64,000 nt of DNA from Anodontia alba (lineage: Eukaryota; Mollusca; Bivalvia; Lucinida; Lucinidae), in contig OZ024823.1 of assembly GCA_964016985.1 (NCBI GenBank), positions 110,596,476 through 110,660,475 on the forward strand, given 5' to 3'. The position numbers and the translations under genes are program-made. The notes under the pieces are model-generated. The model had not been told where the DNA came from, did no database searches, and was given only the letters and a program-made list of their open reading frames with translations. Positions 36,422-47,515 of the stretch are shown here, one piece after another. Each line of letters begins with the position of its first letter. Positions within the stretch are counted from its first letter, which is position 1.

Positions 36422-38911
36422 GTTTCCATTCGATACGGACAGACATTTGAAAGTGTACACAATAAGCATTATAAACTCGCGAATGATTACATGAATTTGA
36501 CTGCCGCCATCGGGAGCTAGCGTGCTTTTTCCGCATTATTACCCCTCTGAATTATTGTTGTAAATAAAACTGAACCACATCCCTACATTAATTGAACATT
36601 TGATTTATTCAATGCGCTAACGAGTGAAACAGAATGCAGGTTTGAACTAGGTGTGCAGGTACTAGACTCAGATGTTTCGTCATGTATGAAACACTAATTC
36701 GTATGTATTATTTTTTCGCAATGTCTTTCTCTCGATCTCTGCAATCGGGTGCGTATGCTGTTGAGGTCTTTACTGTTCTCACGCGGCATATTGTCCATTT
36801 CATATAGTTGAAGGACTTGATGTGGCAATGCGGGGTGCAGGGGCGAGGGGAGGGGGTTGGGGAAAGGGGAGGGGAGGGGGAGGGATTCGCTATGTTGTAA
36901 TATGCTGCTGTGGTGGTGAAATGTATTGTAGCGCGTGAAGGCTGGCTCCCAGGATATCCTATATCATGTCAGTTCAGAGACTTATAATTCTGCTAACGGG
37001 GGCTATGTTGCTTGAAACGACTTACAGGAGGCTAGCTGACTCCAGCAGTGACTAGCATTAATGTGTTTGTATAAACCTTGCTGCAAATTAAGTTCAGATT
37101 AAGAAATAGTTTCAAATTTATTTCCTTTACTGAGGTTTTTTAACCTTTACCACTCTCTGTGCAAATTCAGCAGACGACAATTTGATAGTTTTCTATTATT
37201 TGTTTTTCCAGAAAACCAGGTTTGACATTTCAGGGCTTTAATGACTAACTTAAAGCCATGTCGTAAGAAAGTGATTGTTTTTGCATGTGCGGACAACGAA
37301 GGCCCAGATCAGCCTGCGCATCCCTCAGCATATCCAGGCGATCTTATCAGGCTGTTGCTGTCTGTTCATGTATTTTGCTGTATCTAATACATATATAGCG
37401 AAGATTTTGAAAAAAAAAATAGCATACTAGGGAAATGACATAGAAGACAAATATAATACAACGTGAACAATAAAAATAAAAAAGGAATAAGTAAAGAATT
37501 ACAATACAATACGATTATTCATATATACATGTTCTATCATCAGATTTCGAACTCACGCATAGTAGAGTGCGTCCAGTTTGATCAACTGTGGACATGCATA
37601 ACCCCTCGGCTATTTTGGCCCAATACTCTTCTTCATTATTATTTATTTAAATATTTTTTTTTTTGTAAAGGGAGCTAATGCGCTGTTTGATACTGAAATG
37701 AGACCATCAGGCACAATAATAAGCTCTATTCCAACACTGTAGCTGTATGTCATTTATTATTTATAAATAATATTTTCATTGGAAGACATTTTATTTAAGC
37801 AAAACAAAGTTGTTAATAACTGGGCTCTGATATCTTCTCATTGCGCTCCGGAGATACCATTTAAAATTAATATTTTATGTGTATTTATGGTGCTCAGGGC
37901 AAATTACTGTATTTCCTACGTGTCGTTAAGTTAGATTCTGTCTAGAGTTTTCTGGACGATCACGAACAGGATCTACATTCTCGTTCGTCAAGCGAATTTC
38001 TCCGATGCAGGATTCGCAAACTTAGATCCCCTGCCCCGCACCATTTTTTTTTTAAATTTTTAATTTATTTATTTTGTTTTTACTGGCCGGGTTGTGAGTC
38101 TTTTTTGGACTGCCACTATCTTCTTTTTGGTTTGTAATGGGTGTTCTTGGTAGGGGGTAGAGGAAAGGAATAATAGAAAAAAAGCTAAGATATTTCTTTC
38201 AGAGCAAATCACGATGGTGTCATGAGTGTTACAATGCCTTTCTAGAAACCAATTTCAAGTGTTTGTCATCATATTTATATTAACAAGCACAACACAAAGT
38301 GTACTAAAATACCCACAAGTCTGTTATTCTCGTGCTGCTACTCAATGCAACAGTTTATTACCGCACTTTGTATGCATAAGTTTTCGATCTGACATTTACG
38401 TTTTTAATACTTTTATCAAGCACAACGCAATGTTTCCAGTGTAGAAACAATTAAGCCCGCAACTCTGCACACACTAACTAGTTATTCATTTGTTGAAAAT
38501 TATTTTTGCAAGCGCTAATATTTCCATTTGTATGCAATTTGCCTCGCAAGAGTTTCCTCCGTGCTTTGTCAACAGTTTCACAATGAACACACATATCAAT
38601 GAGTGATGCATGTTTTTGAACAAAGCGAACGAACATTTCTAGCAGAAAGTATGTATCTGTGTAAGTGGCGTTTCGCAGCTACAGAATATATGGACGAACA
38701 GCCTGATGAAAATTTCAAACAAAATGTTTTAATCAGAAACAGTGGCTCTGTATGTTAGCGGAGTAGGCAGTGCTAGAAGATCGTGCAGATCATGATCCAC
38801 AGGTTAAATACCTGGTGCCGTGTTAAAAGACATATAAACATGAAGTTTGTAAAAACAATTGTTCTTAATTTCCATTTAACATGTTATAAGCGTATAAAAG
38901 GTTCGTGTCAG
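36422..38911 (+). repeat. 5.8-kb tandem unit 4, truncated
   Basis: Matches the first 2.5 kb of the unit and stops at GTTCGTGTCAG, eleven bases after the TATA box (38893-38900). The gene relic, hairpin boxes, N element and microsatellite are all missing. The next bases are the right half of an O-type MITE, whose left half lies inside this unit at about 37141-37235. Confidence 0.93.
38893..38900 (+). promoter_or_regulatory. Orphan TATA box (unit 4)
   Basis: TATAAAAG as in the other units, but the unit ends at 38911, so no relic follows. Confidence 0.4.
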
Positions 38912-39010
38912 CGACAATTTGCATGAAATGTCAAAAGCCTATTTTGTGGAAAAATATTACCAGTTATAAAATTTTGTCATCTGCTGAATTAGCCCAGTGG
39001 GTGAAAAAGA
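38912..39010. mobile_element. Right half of an O-family MITE at the array edge
   Basis: GACAATTTGCATGAAATGTC followed by GTCATCTGCTGAATTAGCCC, the usual right half of O elements. The left half (ACCACTCTCTGTGCAAATTC) lies within unit 4 at about 37141-37235. Confidence 0.6.
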
Positions 39011-39117
39011 TTATAATCGCCGCGACAAAAAAGCGACAGAGCAAGAAATTTGGCTTCCTGCCAGAGTCAGACACCATTCTGACGTCCTTGAAAGATTGTT
39101 GGAAATGAGTGACACAT

Positions 39118-39160
39118 ACAGACGCACGCACGCGCGCGCGCACGCACGCACAAACACACA
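39118..39160 (+). repeat. GCAC/GCGC microsatellite
   Basis: CGCACGCACGCGCGCGCGCA and following CACA repeats. Confidence 0.85.
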
Positions 39161-39496
39161 CTCAATGGGTGACACACAGACACACTTTTTTGTTATTCTA
39201 AATGGGTAGAAAACGTGTCTTCTGGCAAATGTGAACAGGGAAGGCCCAGATTATTTACCATGAACGAGGTTGGGAAGGCATCCACGCAGTCTGATCAGGG
39301 CATTCACGGCCCACTGACTGAATCATTGGAAACTACAAAATGTATAAATGCAAATTGATACTTTGCGCATGCGCAGGATGATCTGAATGCGCATTCTGCG
39401 CACGTTCGAAGGCACTTTTTTGCTCTACGCGACCGAAATATGCAATATGACACCCATATCTAAGTAAGTAATCCTTGCAACAAAATACTTTTTGCT

Positions 39497-39858
39497 TTTA
39501 AGGGGAATGGATACAGTTTCAGGGGAGACAAATCTGACTATATTGTTGTCTTCTGCAAAGGGTCTACACTAAATAGGAAAGAATTTGCTGGGAGCAAATT
39601 CTTGTCTTTTAGAGTAAACTCTTTGCAGAAGGAGACTGGTGGGCAGAAAAGTTAAAAAGAAGTCACTTAGGCTCAACAGTTTCAAAACGTTCGAGTGAAA
39701 TGTTTTTTTTTTTTTTTTATAATTAGTTTTAGACGTTTTAGTGTCTTATAGAACAAAAAACGGCTTGATATCAATATAAATTTTCGTTTTTTTATATGTA
39801 TATTTGTATATATCGCTGTATGACACTTTTGTAAATAAATAATAACACAGCAAGTAAA

Positions 39859-39905
<47 letters not shown>

Positions 39906-39936
39906 TATATCAGATGTATCCAGCACCCTTAAAATT
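39497..39936. mobile_element. TTAA-flanked element with poly-A/TA tract
   Basis: TTAAGGGGAATGGATACAG on the left and ATGTATCCAGCACCCTTAA on the right give matching inverted ends inside TTAA. The interior has no long frame; near its right end is an A run followed by (TA)n (39861-39910). The TTAA target suggests piggyBac- or Kolobok-like mobilisation. Confidence 0.62.
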
Positions 39937-40280
39937 GGAAACTATACAATGTATAAACATAAAGATGACTGAAAAGAAAGGGAAAACAAAACAATGGTAC
40001 TATCATATTCGTTATGACTGTAAATTTGAAATATAATCTTACCCACAGGTGTAGTTCAAATGTTTTGATTTTGATATAGATACTCTATTTGACTTACAGG
40101 GTGCACTTGGCCATCAGCTCTGAAACAGGACAGGCGGGTATGTAATTCTTTACACACAGGCAATAGCTTTGGCCCTTTGATCAGTAATAATTGTAGCTGT
40201 AGTGCAAAGGTATGACTTTATGGGTTGATAGCTGCCGTATTTACCATAAGTATTAAGGCACCTTAACTTCTTAGCATACT

Positions 40281-40680
40281 CCCAGTAGCATCACGAAAAC
40301 AGGCCTATTTAATGTTGACCCCCTTAAACCCCACTTTTATATAGTAAAACTGGGGTTTACAGGGATATACACTATTTTTCTTATTTCTGCTCAAAAACAT
40401 AGATTGTGGGTACTCGTTAGAACCGCCTCGACGAGGCGGTTCTAACGAGTGCCCACAATCTATGTTTTGAGTAGAAATATGAAAAATATCAGAATTTTTT
40501 ATCTGAAAACTTTCATTTTTTGGAGGCGAAATTTTCAATATATTTGAATAGGCGTGTTTTCGTAATGAGGCACATGATATTAATACAACGTCGCCTCAAC
40601 GTCGATGCAACGTCGATGCAACGCCATGACGTTGCATCGACGTTGAACCGATGTTGTATAAACGCCATGTGCCCGCTGGG
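40281..40680. mobile_element. M-family MITE interrupted by C
   Basis: Begins CCCAGTAG, is broken by C (40289-40567), resumes AGGCACATGATATTAATAC and ends ATGTGCCCGCTGGG. Its core is an inverted ACGTCGATGCAACGTC repeat. CT flanks it on both sides inside an N element. Confidence 0.88.
40289..40567. mobile_element. C-family MITE, innermost of a three-level nest
   Basis: 279 bp with ends CATCACGAAAACAGGCCTAT and ATAGGCGTGTTTTCGTAATG. Core hairpin ATAGATTGTGGGTACTCGTT. It sits inside M, with AG on both sides. Confidence 0.92.
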
Positions 40681-40884
40681 CTTGTCCTAAAATTTGAAAC
40701 AGTCTATTTTACTACCTGTTGATTTGTCTAAAATAGTGCTGGATGAGTGGCGCGGTCCCTGATCGGATGCCGTATTATGCGGTGTCTGATCTTGGTCTAC
40801 GCTGTTTGCCCAGGCCTATCTGTTCCAATACTTAGAGTTATTACGGTACTTACGGAAGATCAAGTACTTAAAGCGACTCATAGG

Positions 40885-41096
40885 GAATTCCACAAACTCT
40901 TAGCAAGCTGGGTAAAAGAATGAGTAGACGCCATTTTGAAACACGTTTCTTATTTTTTTCCCAGAAAACGGGCTTTGATATATGTAAATTGTCTCCAGTT
41001 CGCATGAAATGTTAAAGCCTGATTTCTGTAAAAGTAAGAAAATATCATCAATTTGCCGTCTGCTGAATTTGCCTAGAGAGTGATAAAGGTTAAGAA
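40885..41096. mobile_element. O-family MITE
   Basis: GGGTAAAAGAATGAGTAGACG to GCCGTCTGCTGAATTTGCCT, ending AGTGATAAAGGTTAA. Confidence 0.78.
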
Positions 41097-41448
41097 ACAG
41101 ACTAAGAAGTTAAATAACAAATCAAAATAAATAAATAAATAAATAAAAACAACAAACAATAACAAAAACACACGTATTAAAATCTTGTGTTAAACATATG
41201 ATTCATAATTAGAAACAGCTGTGCAAAAACATTTTTTAACTGTACATGTAGTTGTTTTTTCTTTTGCAATAGTATTTTTAGTTTTCTTTGTTAAATCTTT
41301 TAGCTAGCAAAACATTGGAGTAGCCATGGCACCACGCATCTCTTCTTATATCTCTTCTCATATTTTAAGATTTATGACTTTGCTCAGGTGAATAGAAAAG
41401 GCTTTCCAGCTTCTTATGCGAGTATTCAAATACAAAACTTATATATCC

Positions 41449-41910
41449 TTTACCACCCTATAGGTCAAATCAGCAGACGATTACAGTCGACACTCGTTAT
41501 CTCGAACTCGCTTATCTCGAATAACCGCTTATCTCGAAGTGAAAATCTGGTCCCTGTTTTAATACAGAGATCTACCAACAAACAACAAAATATTGTGGAA
41601 AAGAGGAGAAATTGCTCCTTAGGAGCAATTTCTCCTCTTTTCCACAATATTTTCAATATATCTCTAACTTAAGAGTCAAATTACATATTCATTCTGTTAA
41701 AGGTGGTTGTTCAATTAATTGTTTTCCTCAGTTCCGCAAATCTGATATGTCGAAGTACGGATATCTCGAAGTATTTCATAGAGTCCCTTGGAGTTCGAGA
41801 TAACGAGAGTCGACTGTACTTGTATTTTTTTTATCTTTCCCAGAAAATAGACTTTGACAGTTCAGTTCATTTAATTCTCCTTATTGTCAGCATTTGTATA
41901 AAAATGTCAT
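41449..41910. mobile_element. O-family MITE interrupted by E
   Basis: ACCACCCTATAGGTCAAATC and AGCAGACGAT on the left of E, then TTTCCCAGAAAATAGACTTT on the right. The distal end is decayed. Confidence 0.72.
41484..41816. mobile_element. E-family MITE, 333 bp, nested in an O element
   Basis: Exactly the same length as the copy at 3384, with TA on both sides and ends CAGTCGACACTCGTTATCTC / AACGAGAGTCGACTG. O-element sequence resumes on the right (TTTCCCAGAAAATAGAC). Confidence 0.92.
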
Positions 41911-42030
41911 GATGCTGGTTTAAAAGTAGTTTATCGAAAGCTACTAAAATCGTTCATAATTCCAGACTGTTTATACGCGGCATTGGTAGCCACTTGGTGC
42001 CCCTAAACCTATTGGTCCGGCGATGTTGTA

Positions 42031-42310
42031 CATCACGAAAACATGCCTATATAATTTTGACCCCCTTAAACCCCACTTTTATATAGTAAAACTGGGGTTC
42101 ACAGGGGTATACATTATTTTTCTTATTTCTGCTCCAAACATAGATAGTGGGTACTCATTAGAACCGCCTCGGCGAGGCGGTTCTAACGAGTACCCACAAT
42201 CTATGTTTGGAGCAGAAATAAGAAAAATATCAGAATTTTTTTATCTGAAAAATTTCAGTTTTTTGGAGGTGAACTGTTCAATATATTTGAATAGGTGTGT
42301 TTTCATAATG
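42031..42310. mobile_element. C-family MITE
   Basis: Ends CATCACGAAAACATGCCTAT and GGTGTGTTTTCATAATG. Nearly perfect hairpin with CCGCCTCGGCGAGGCGG loop side. Confidence 0.92.
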
Positions 42311-42389
42311 AGCTGCCACTAGGACTATAAAGTCAACAAACAAGACTATCGAGGACACATACAGCTAAATTTCTATGTGGTCAGGCCCC

Positions 42390-42602
42390 GAGGTTATAAA
42401 ACTTTTTTCATGCTCAACTCAGCTGTGCATGAAATTTGCCCTGTAAAAAAAAATCAAATTGCTAACAATTCCAAATTCTTTTTTTTAAACATATCTGAGC
42501 ATGAAAATTTCTTTGCTAATAAATATGAAAGAGGCCAAAATACTGCTAGCAAAGACAGTTTATGCTCAGCAGAGTTGAGCATGAAAAAAGGTTTATAACC
42601 TC
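42390..42602. mobile_element. I-family MITE
   Basis: GAGGTTATAAAACTTTTTTC at the left and GAAAAAAGGTTTATAACCTC at the right. Confidence 0.85.
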
Positions 42603-42773
42603 AGAGCCTGGACTCGTCTAAAACATTTCGCATGTATAGCCTTGAAAGGTCTGTACCGATTGGACATAATAGACTTTATTACGTTCTTATTGTTTGAGGA
42701 AAACAGTATTTTTTTCTTCAGATTTTGCATAATTTCATCATGTTATGTTGTATTGTAACAGGCAAGGTTGTGT

Positions 42774-43083
42774 CAGTGCTTGCACTAACTGTCAAAATCA
42801 GGAAGTCCCAGGACTTCCTAGCTCCAATACCTGGAAGTCCTAGTGATCAATTTTTTCACTCACTTTCAGAAATTCAACCTCAATATCCTTAAATTCTCAT
42901 TTATGGAGTAAAATTGCCATTCTTAAGCTAAATAACACATAAATTCATTCTAAATATTTGTTATAAATGACTAAATATCTTTAAAATTTGGGAGTCCCAG
43001 ACTTTCTGGCATTGATTTTTGGAAGTTCCAGGGCAATTTTTGGGAGTCTCTGACTCCCAGGCTTCCCTTAATGCAAGCACAGT
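42774..43083. mobile_element. Unclassified MITE-like element with GTGCTTGCA ends
   Basis: GTCAGTGCTTGCACTAACTG at the left and CCCTTAATGCAAGCACAGT at the right are imperfect inverted ends. Inside, GGAAGTCCCAGGACTTCC and GGGAGTCTCTGACTCCC are local palindromes. Confidence 0.55.
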
Positions 43084-43249
43084 TGTGTTGTGTGTTCTCC
43101 TGGATTACTACCTTACAGTTTTAAAATGTCAAGAATTCCTATGTAAAATCAACCTTGTGGATACTTTTCAATAAAAGAAGGTTAACCCATAGCTAAACTA
43201 TGGTATACTTTTCAAAATAATTTATCATAGTTATAGCATACCGGTAGTT

Positions 43250-43525
43250 GGGGGTGGTCGGGTGGTGCGAAAGTGTCATGAATCTTGTGTCACCGGGGCG
43301 TCCAACTGATACTGGCTTACAGTTGGGCAAGGCCTGTTATCCTTATAGTAGGTAAAGGTAGAGGGGATGTTTTTATTTCTTCTGTTTCTTCCCTTTCATT
43401 CCTGTTCCTTTTTCTTCCCTGTTCCTCTCTTCTACTATCTCTTCTATCCCTTTTCTCCCTTTCTGGGATACGACACAAACTGACCCACAAAGGTTGACGT
43501 GTCGTTAACCCCCAACACAATTAAT
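43250..43525 (+). mobile_element. SINE-like retroposon (family 2)
   Basis: Flanked by the 13-bp duplication CATACCGGTAGTT at 43237-43249 and 43526-43538. Head GGGGTGGTCGGGTGGTGCG, CT-rich middle, end GTCGTTAACCCCCAACACAA. Confidence 0.9.
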
Positions 43526-43555
43526 CATACCGGTAGTTTATATGTAGTCTATATA

Positions 43556-43652
43556 CCCATCTAGCATTAGCGGGCCGTTATCGGCTCGTCAGCTACCCTG
43601 ACGGGCCGATAACGGCCTGCTATAGATTTATGTAGAATGCTTACTTGGCAGG
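43556..43652. mobile_element. L-family hairpin element
   Basis: CCATCTAGCATTAGCGGGCC to GATTTATGTAGAATGCT, with GGCCGTTATCGGC hairpin arms around CAGCTACCCTG. Confidence 0.8.
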
Positions 43653-43724
43653 TGCCCAAATGCAGTGCAACTGTATGCTCCATTGATAGGAAAAGGTCAA
43701 CAATCAAACATCTTTTCTCCTAGT

Positions 43725-44012
43725 CTAGCTCAAATTTCTACCAGTCTTGCTTGGATTTCACCCAGTCTGGCTCTGATTTCTCCAAGTCTTGCTCTAATTT
43801 CTCCCAGTCTGGCTCTGATTTATCCAAGTCTTGCTCTAATTTCTCCCAGTCTGGCTCTGATTTATCCAAGTCTTGCTCTAATTTCTCCCAGTCTGGCTCT
43901 GATTTCTCCAAGTCTTGCTCTAATTTCACCCAGTCTTGCTCTGATTTCACCCAGTCTGGCTCTGATTTATCCAAGTCTTGCTCTAATTTCTCCCAGTCTG
44001 GCTCTGATTAGT
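43725..44012 (+). repeat. 42-bp minisatellite (two 21-bp half units), about 6.8 units
   Basis: Alternating CAGTCTGGCTCTGATTT and CCAAGTCTTGCTCTAATTT half units. Several frames on both strands stay open because the period is a multiple of three. Confidence 0.92.
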
Positions 44013-44204
44013 AAATACCGTATTCGACCTAATTACCACACCGTGCGCTTAGGCTTTTCAAAATTAGGGTGGGGTGGGGTGGGGGTAGGGGGGTGCGGAC
44101 TTGTAGTAAAATATGTATCCACCTATACTAAGGGTACACTTAAAGAAAGATCAGTGAAGGACTTATCAAATGATGCTTATGCGATGTTAGTGTGTTTTCT
44201 TTTT

Positions 44205-44310
44205 TTCTGATTTTCTTTATAAAAGCATATGTTATGGGTACTCATTCGAATTGCATCGACAAGTCGAGGCAATTCAAATGGATACCCACAAAATATACCT
44301 TATAAAGATG
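44205..44310. mobile_element. B-family core
   Basis: ATGTTATGGGTACTCATTCG hairpin with GCATCGACAAGTCGAGGC loop. Confidence 0.65.
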
Positions 44311-44334
44311 TAGACAAAAACTACACTGGCTGTA

Positions 44335-45187
44335 ATCTGAAGACTACGGAATTGCTTGACTCTGCGCTTATAGGAGTATGCGCGGTAATTAGGTCGAATA
44401 GAGTATTACGTTTCTGTCAGCAGCAAGTACAGCTGCATTGAATTTGGTCACCTGTATGACCACATATAAACTGTTGTATAATTTTCATTTTGGAAATTAA
44501 TACGATAGTTAAAATATGGATTAATTTTCATTCATTGAAAAGTATCCACATTTTCAACAACAAAGACACAGTGGCAGGTTTATTCTATTTATAATCTATG
44601 ACAAGCTTTACGGTGAGAAACATCAAAGGTCGTTTTTGACTCCATAAATCTGCCAGACAGTAAATAAGAACACACAACAATACCATCTCTTGGATGCCGG
44701 TTTCAGTTATTTTTAGTAAACTTAAAAAAAAAAAAAAAAGAAAAAAGAAAAACAACTTGTCTTAGGATGCTTCCTGTGCAATTTGAGCTCAACTAGCCAT
44801 GCATTTTTTGTTTGAGAAAAAGTTGTTTGAAAGTTTAACAGACTTGTATGACGGTTCGCGATAAAGTTCGCAAACTTGAACTCTTTAATCCCAATGATGC
44901 TTCAGATTGAATTTCGTTACAATTTGCACAGTTTTTTTAGAAGAAATTGTTTGAATGATTTTACGTCATAAGTCTAGAAAATCGTTTGATTGCCATGACA
45001 ACCAAATACAACGACCGGTCGCTTCAGATTTCGTTATCTTGAATTCCGGCTTCCAATGCGACATTCTATTAAATTAAGCTTCAGTGGTTTCAGAGAAGTC
45101 ATTATGAAAGTATGACTGGACGGACGGACTCACACACGGATGGACGGAAAGTAACCACTCTGCAAGTCTATATTGCTCAACACGAAT
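44335..45187. other. No gene; possible old retroelement tail
   Basis: It ends in GACGGACGGAC and GATGGACGGA motifs, often seen in mollusc retroelement tails, but nothing codes. Confidence 0.35.
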
Positions 45188-45775
45188 ATACCATATTTAC
45201 TCTAAGCATTTGGTCAGAAAGGCCTGAGCAAAAAAGGAGAACTAGATCGAACACCGCAGAATGCGGCGTCTGATCAGGGTCAACACCTTTTGTCACTGAT
45301 CATGCAGTTTTAATACACAACGACATGAAGTAAAATGTACTTATACTTAGTTAAGGACAAGTATGGTAAGTAGTTATGGCATCCCAGTACTTAGGTAAAC
45401 GAGGTTATGTCAGCCTGAGCGAACTTCGTAGACCCAGATCAGACTCCACAGAACGCGGCGTCTGATTAGGGTCAACACTACTGGCCACTGTTCATGGAGT
45501 AATTTAGATACATCAACAGGTAATAAAATTGACTTGTTCATAGGTTTAGACAAGTGAGCAAGGAGTTTATAATGTGTCCCAATATTTACGGTATTGTAAA
45601 CAGTGTGGACCCGGATCAGACGCCGCAGACCACAATACCTGATCAGGGTCAACACTGTTTGCTACTATTCATACAGTTATTTGAACACACCAATAGCAAA
45701 ATTGATTGGTTCATACTTTAGGACAAGTGCGGTAAAGAGCTAATGTGTCCCGTTATTTAGGATAAATACTGTGGG
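45188..45775. mobile_element. Three N-family MITEs head to tail
   Basis: Copies at about 45188-45397, 45398-45600 and 45593-45775. Each has GCAGA- or CAGAATGCGGCGTCTGATC-type hairpins and CCCAATATTTACGGTATT-type ends. Adjoining copies share an end. Confidence 0.72.
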
Positions 45776-45824
45776 TATCTGGTAGACAGAGGGGAGGACC
45801 AACTGGAAGCTGATTCTCTGGGTA

Positions 45825-46018
45825 TACTTTTCAGCAGACGACATACTGAAATCATTTTCAGATTTTTCACAGAAAACAGGTGTTTGACATCTCATACAAT
45901 TTGCATGAAATGTCAAATCCTGTTTGCTGGGAAAAATCAGAAAAAAAAAAAAAAAAAAAAAGTAAATCAATGTACGTATGTGTGGTCTGAATTAGCCCAG
46001 AGAGTGGTAAAGATTAAT
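45825..46018. mobile_element. O-family MITE
   Basis: TTTTCAGCAGACGACATACT, core GACATCTCATACAATTTGCA, right end GAATTAGCCCAGAGAGTGG. Confidence 0.78.
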
Positions 46019-46032
46019 CTGAGTACTCATAT

Positions 46033-46083
46033 AGTAACCCAGCTAGCATGCTCTATAAATCTATAGCGGGCCGTTGTCGAACA
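46033..46083. mobile_element. L-family fragment
   Basis: CCCAGCTAGCATGCTCTATA and ATCTATAGCGGGCCGTTG: left arm only. Confidence 0.7.
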
Positions 46084-46661
46084 ATGCACATTTCATGTTG
46101 CAGTGAAATTTAATATATACAATCAAATGCCTTTATTTATACTTCGGACCATTTATCAAGTAAGACCAAAGTTTGGTCCATATGTTATTACAATAATTAT
46201 TGTGAGTATTGTGAAAACAATGCACTTGTGTTTGCATGAAAAATGCTTAGCATTCATTGGTATTTTTTTTTCATGGAAAATTCGTCACCGCACAAGGGGT
46301 CACGGGTCAACTCGGCCTATAACCAACTCGGCCCCCGAGTCAACTCGGTCTCAGATCAACTCGGCCGGATCAACTCGGCCTGTTTTGTAGGTTATACAAA
46401 CACATTATCGCAACACACTTATTTGTTCAATTATTCACTTATTAATATATACTTTATGACTTAATTGCTGTTTGTCTTTCGGATGTTATTTATAACAAAA
46501 TTTATTTTCTATTATCCCCGAATTGCACTAATCATTGATAGGTCAAGCTGTGCACTGACGTTAATTGCATATTTTAATATGTTTTTAGGCAATTATATTG
46601 TGTCCTTTTCAGGATACCAAACACTCTTGAAAGATCCGGTAAATAAACCAGAATAAATGAA

Positions 46662-46939
46662 CTTTACGAAAACACGCCTATACAAATATATAGAAAATTT
46701 CACCTCCAAAAAATGAAAATTTTCAGATAAAAATTCCGATATTTTTCATATTTCTGCCAAAAATATAGATTGTGAGTACTCGTTAGAACCGCCTCGGTGA
46801 GGCGGTTCTAAGGAGTACCCACAATCTATGTTTTTAGCAGAAATAAGAAAAAATAATGTATACTCCTGTAAACCCCAGCTTTACTATATAAAAGTGGGAT
46901 TTAAGGGGGTCAAAATTATATAGGCGTGTTTTCGTGATG
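46662..46939. mobile_element. C-family MITE, reverse orientation, inside the foldback-like element
   Basis: TTTACGAAAACACGCCTAT to TAGGCGTGTTTTCGTGATG. The asymmetric arms (TTTTCAGATAAAAATTC and CCCAGCTTTACTATATAAAA) are reversed relative to 42031. Confidence 0.9.
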
Positions 46940-46979
46940 ATAAACTTAAGTTTTCAGGTGGTGTTGTCTTCTTCTTTCG

Positions 46980-47515
46980 GACTACGGGCTGTCTTTAAAG
47001 AGCTGTAAAAAATAGCTTCATCATGTCGACCTGTCATGTTAGCCTATGGGAGAGAAAAGGTTTTTATGCTTAAAAAAACTGTTCTCATCCATAGTTTCCA
47101 GCCAGCACCAAAACGGGGAGGTATGGCTAGATCTTGCTGCAAAACAACTGAGGAAAAATTTTCCGAAGTAATTTTGCAACCATTTACCGGCCATGTTTTT
47201 TTTCCCTTCTTCTTCTTTTTCTTCTTTTGTTTCTTTTAAATAGGCTCAGAGCGTGAGACATTGAGATATTAGCGTTCCAGGAAATAAGAGAATAAATATC
47301 TGTATTTTAAAATTTGTCTCAGACCTGAACCTACGTTTCTTTCTTTCTTTTTTTTTTTTTTTATTTTACTTTGCTTTTTTTGCTTTTTTTTCAATTTTTG
47401 TTCTTTTCTTTTCTTTTTTATCCAACTTTCTATTTTTTTCTCTTTTTTTTTCTTCTTCTTCTTTTTTTTACATGTGAAACATATAATGTGAAGTGATACT
47501 ACCCGCCATTACCAT
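46980..47515 (+). other. Pyrimidine-rich stretch inside the foldback-like element
   Basis: Long T-, CTT- and CTTT-rich runs at 47196-47240 and 47338-47470. No coding signal seen. Confidence 0.6.

Larger units (their letters stand above)
40233..40847. mobile_element. N-family MITE interrupted by M and C
   Basis: CCGTATTTACCATAAGTATT at the left and CAATACTTAGAGTTATTACGG at the right. Its interior CATACT|CTTGTC is split by M; an intact N at 15903 reads CATACTTGTC there. Confidence 0.85.

Noticed and set aside
43665..44210. 181-codon open frame, and shorter frames on both strands, over the 42-bp repeat
   Set aside because: The period is a multiple of three, so frames stay open by arithmetic. 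The peptides are pure repeats and no flanking gene signals exist.
44229..44441. Small ORF over a B-type hairpin
   Set aside because: Such frames recur wherever the hairpin occurs and follow the repeat, not a gene.
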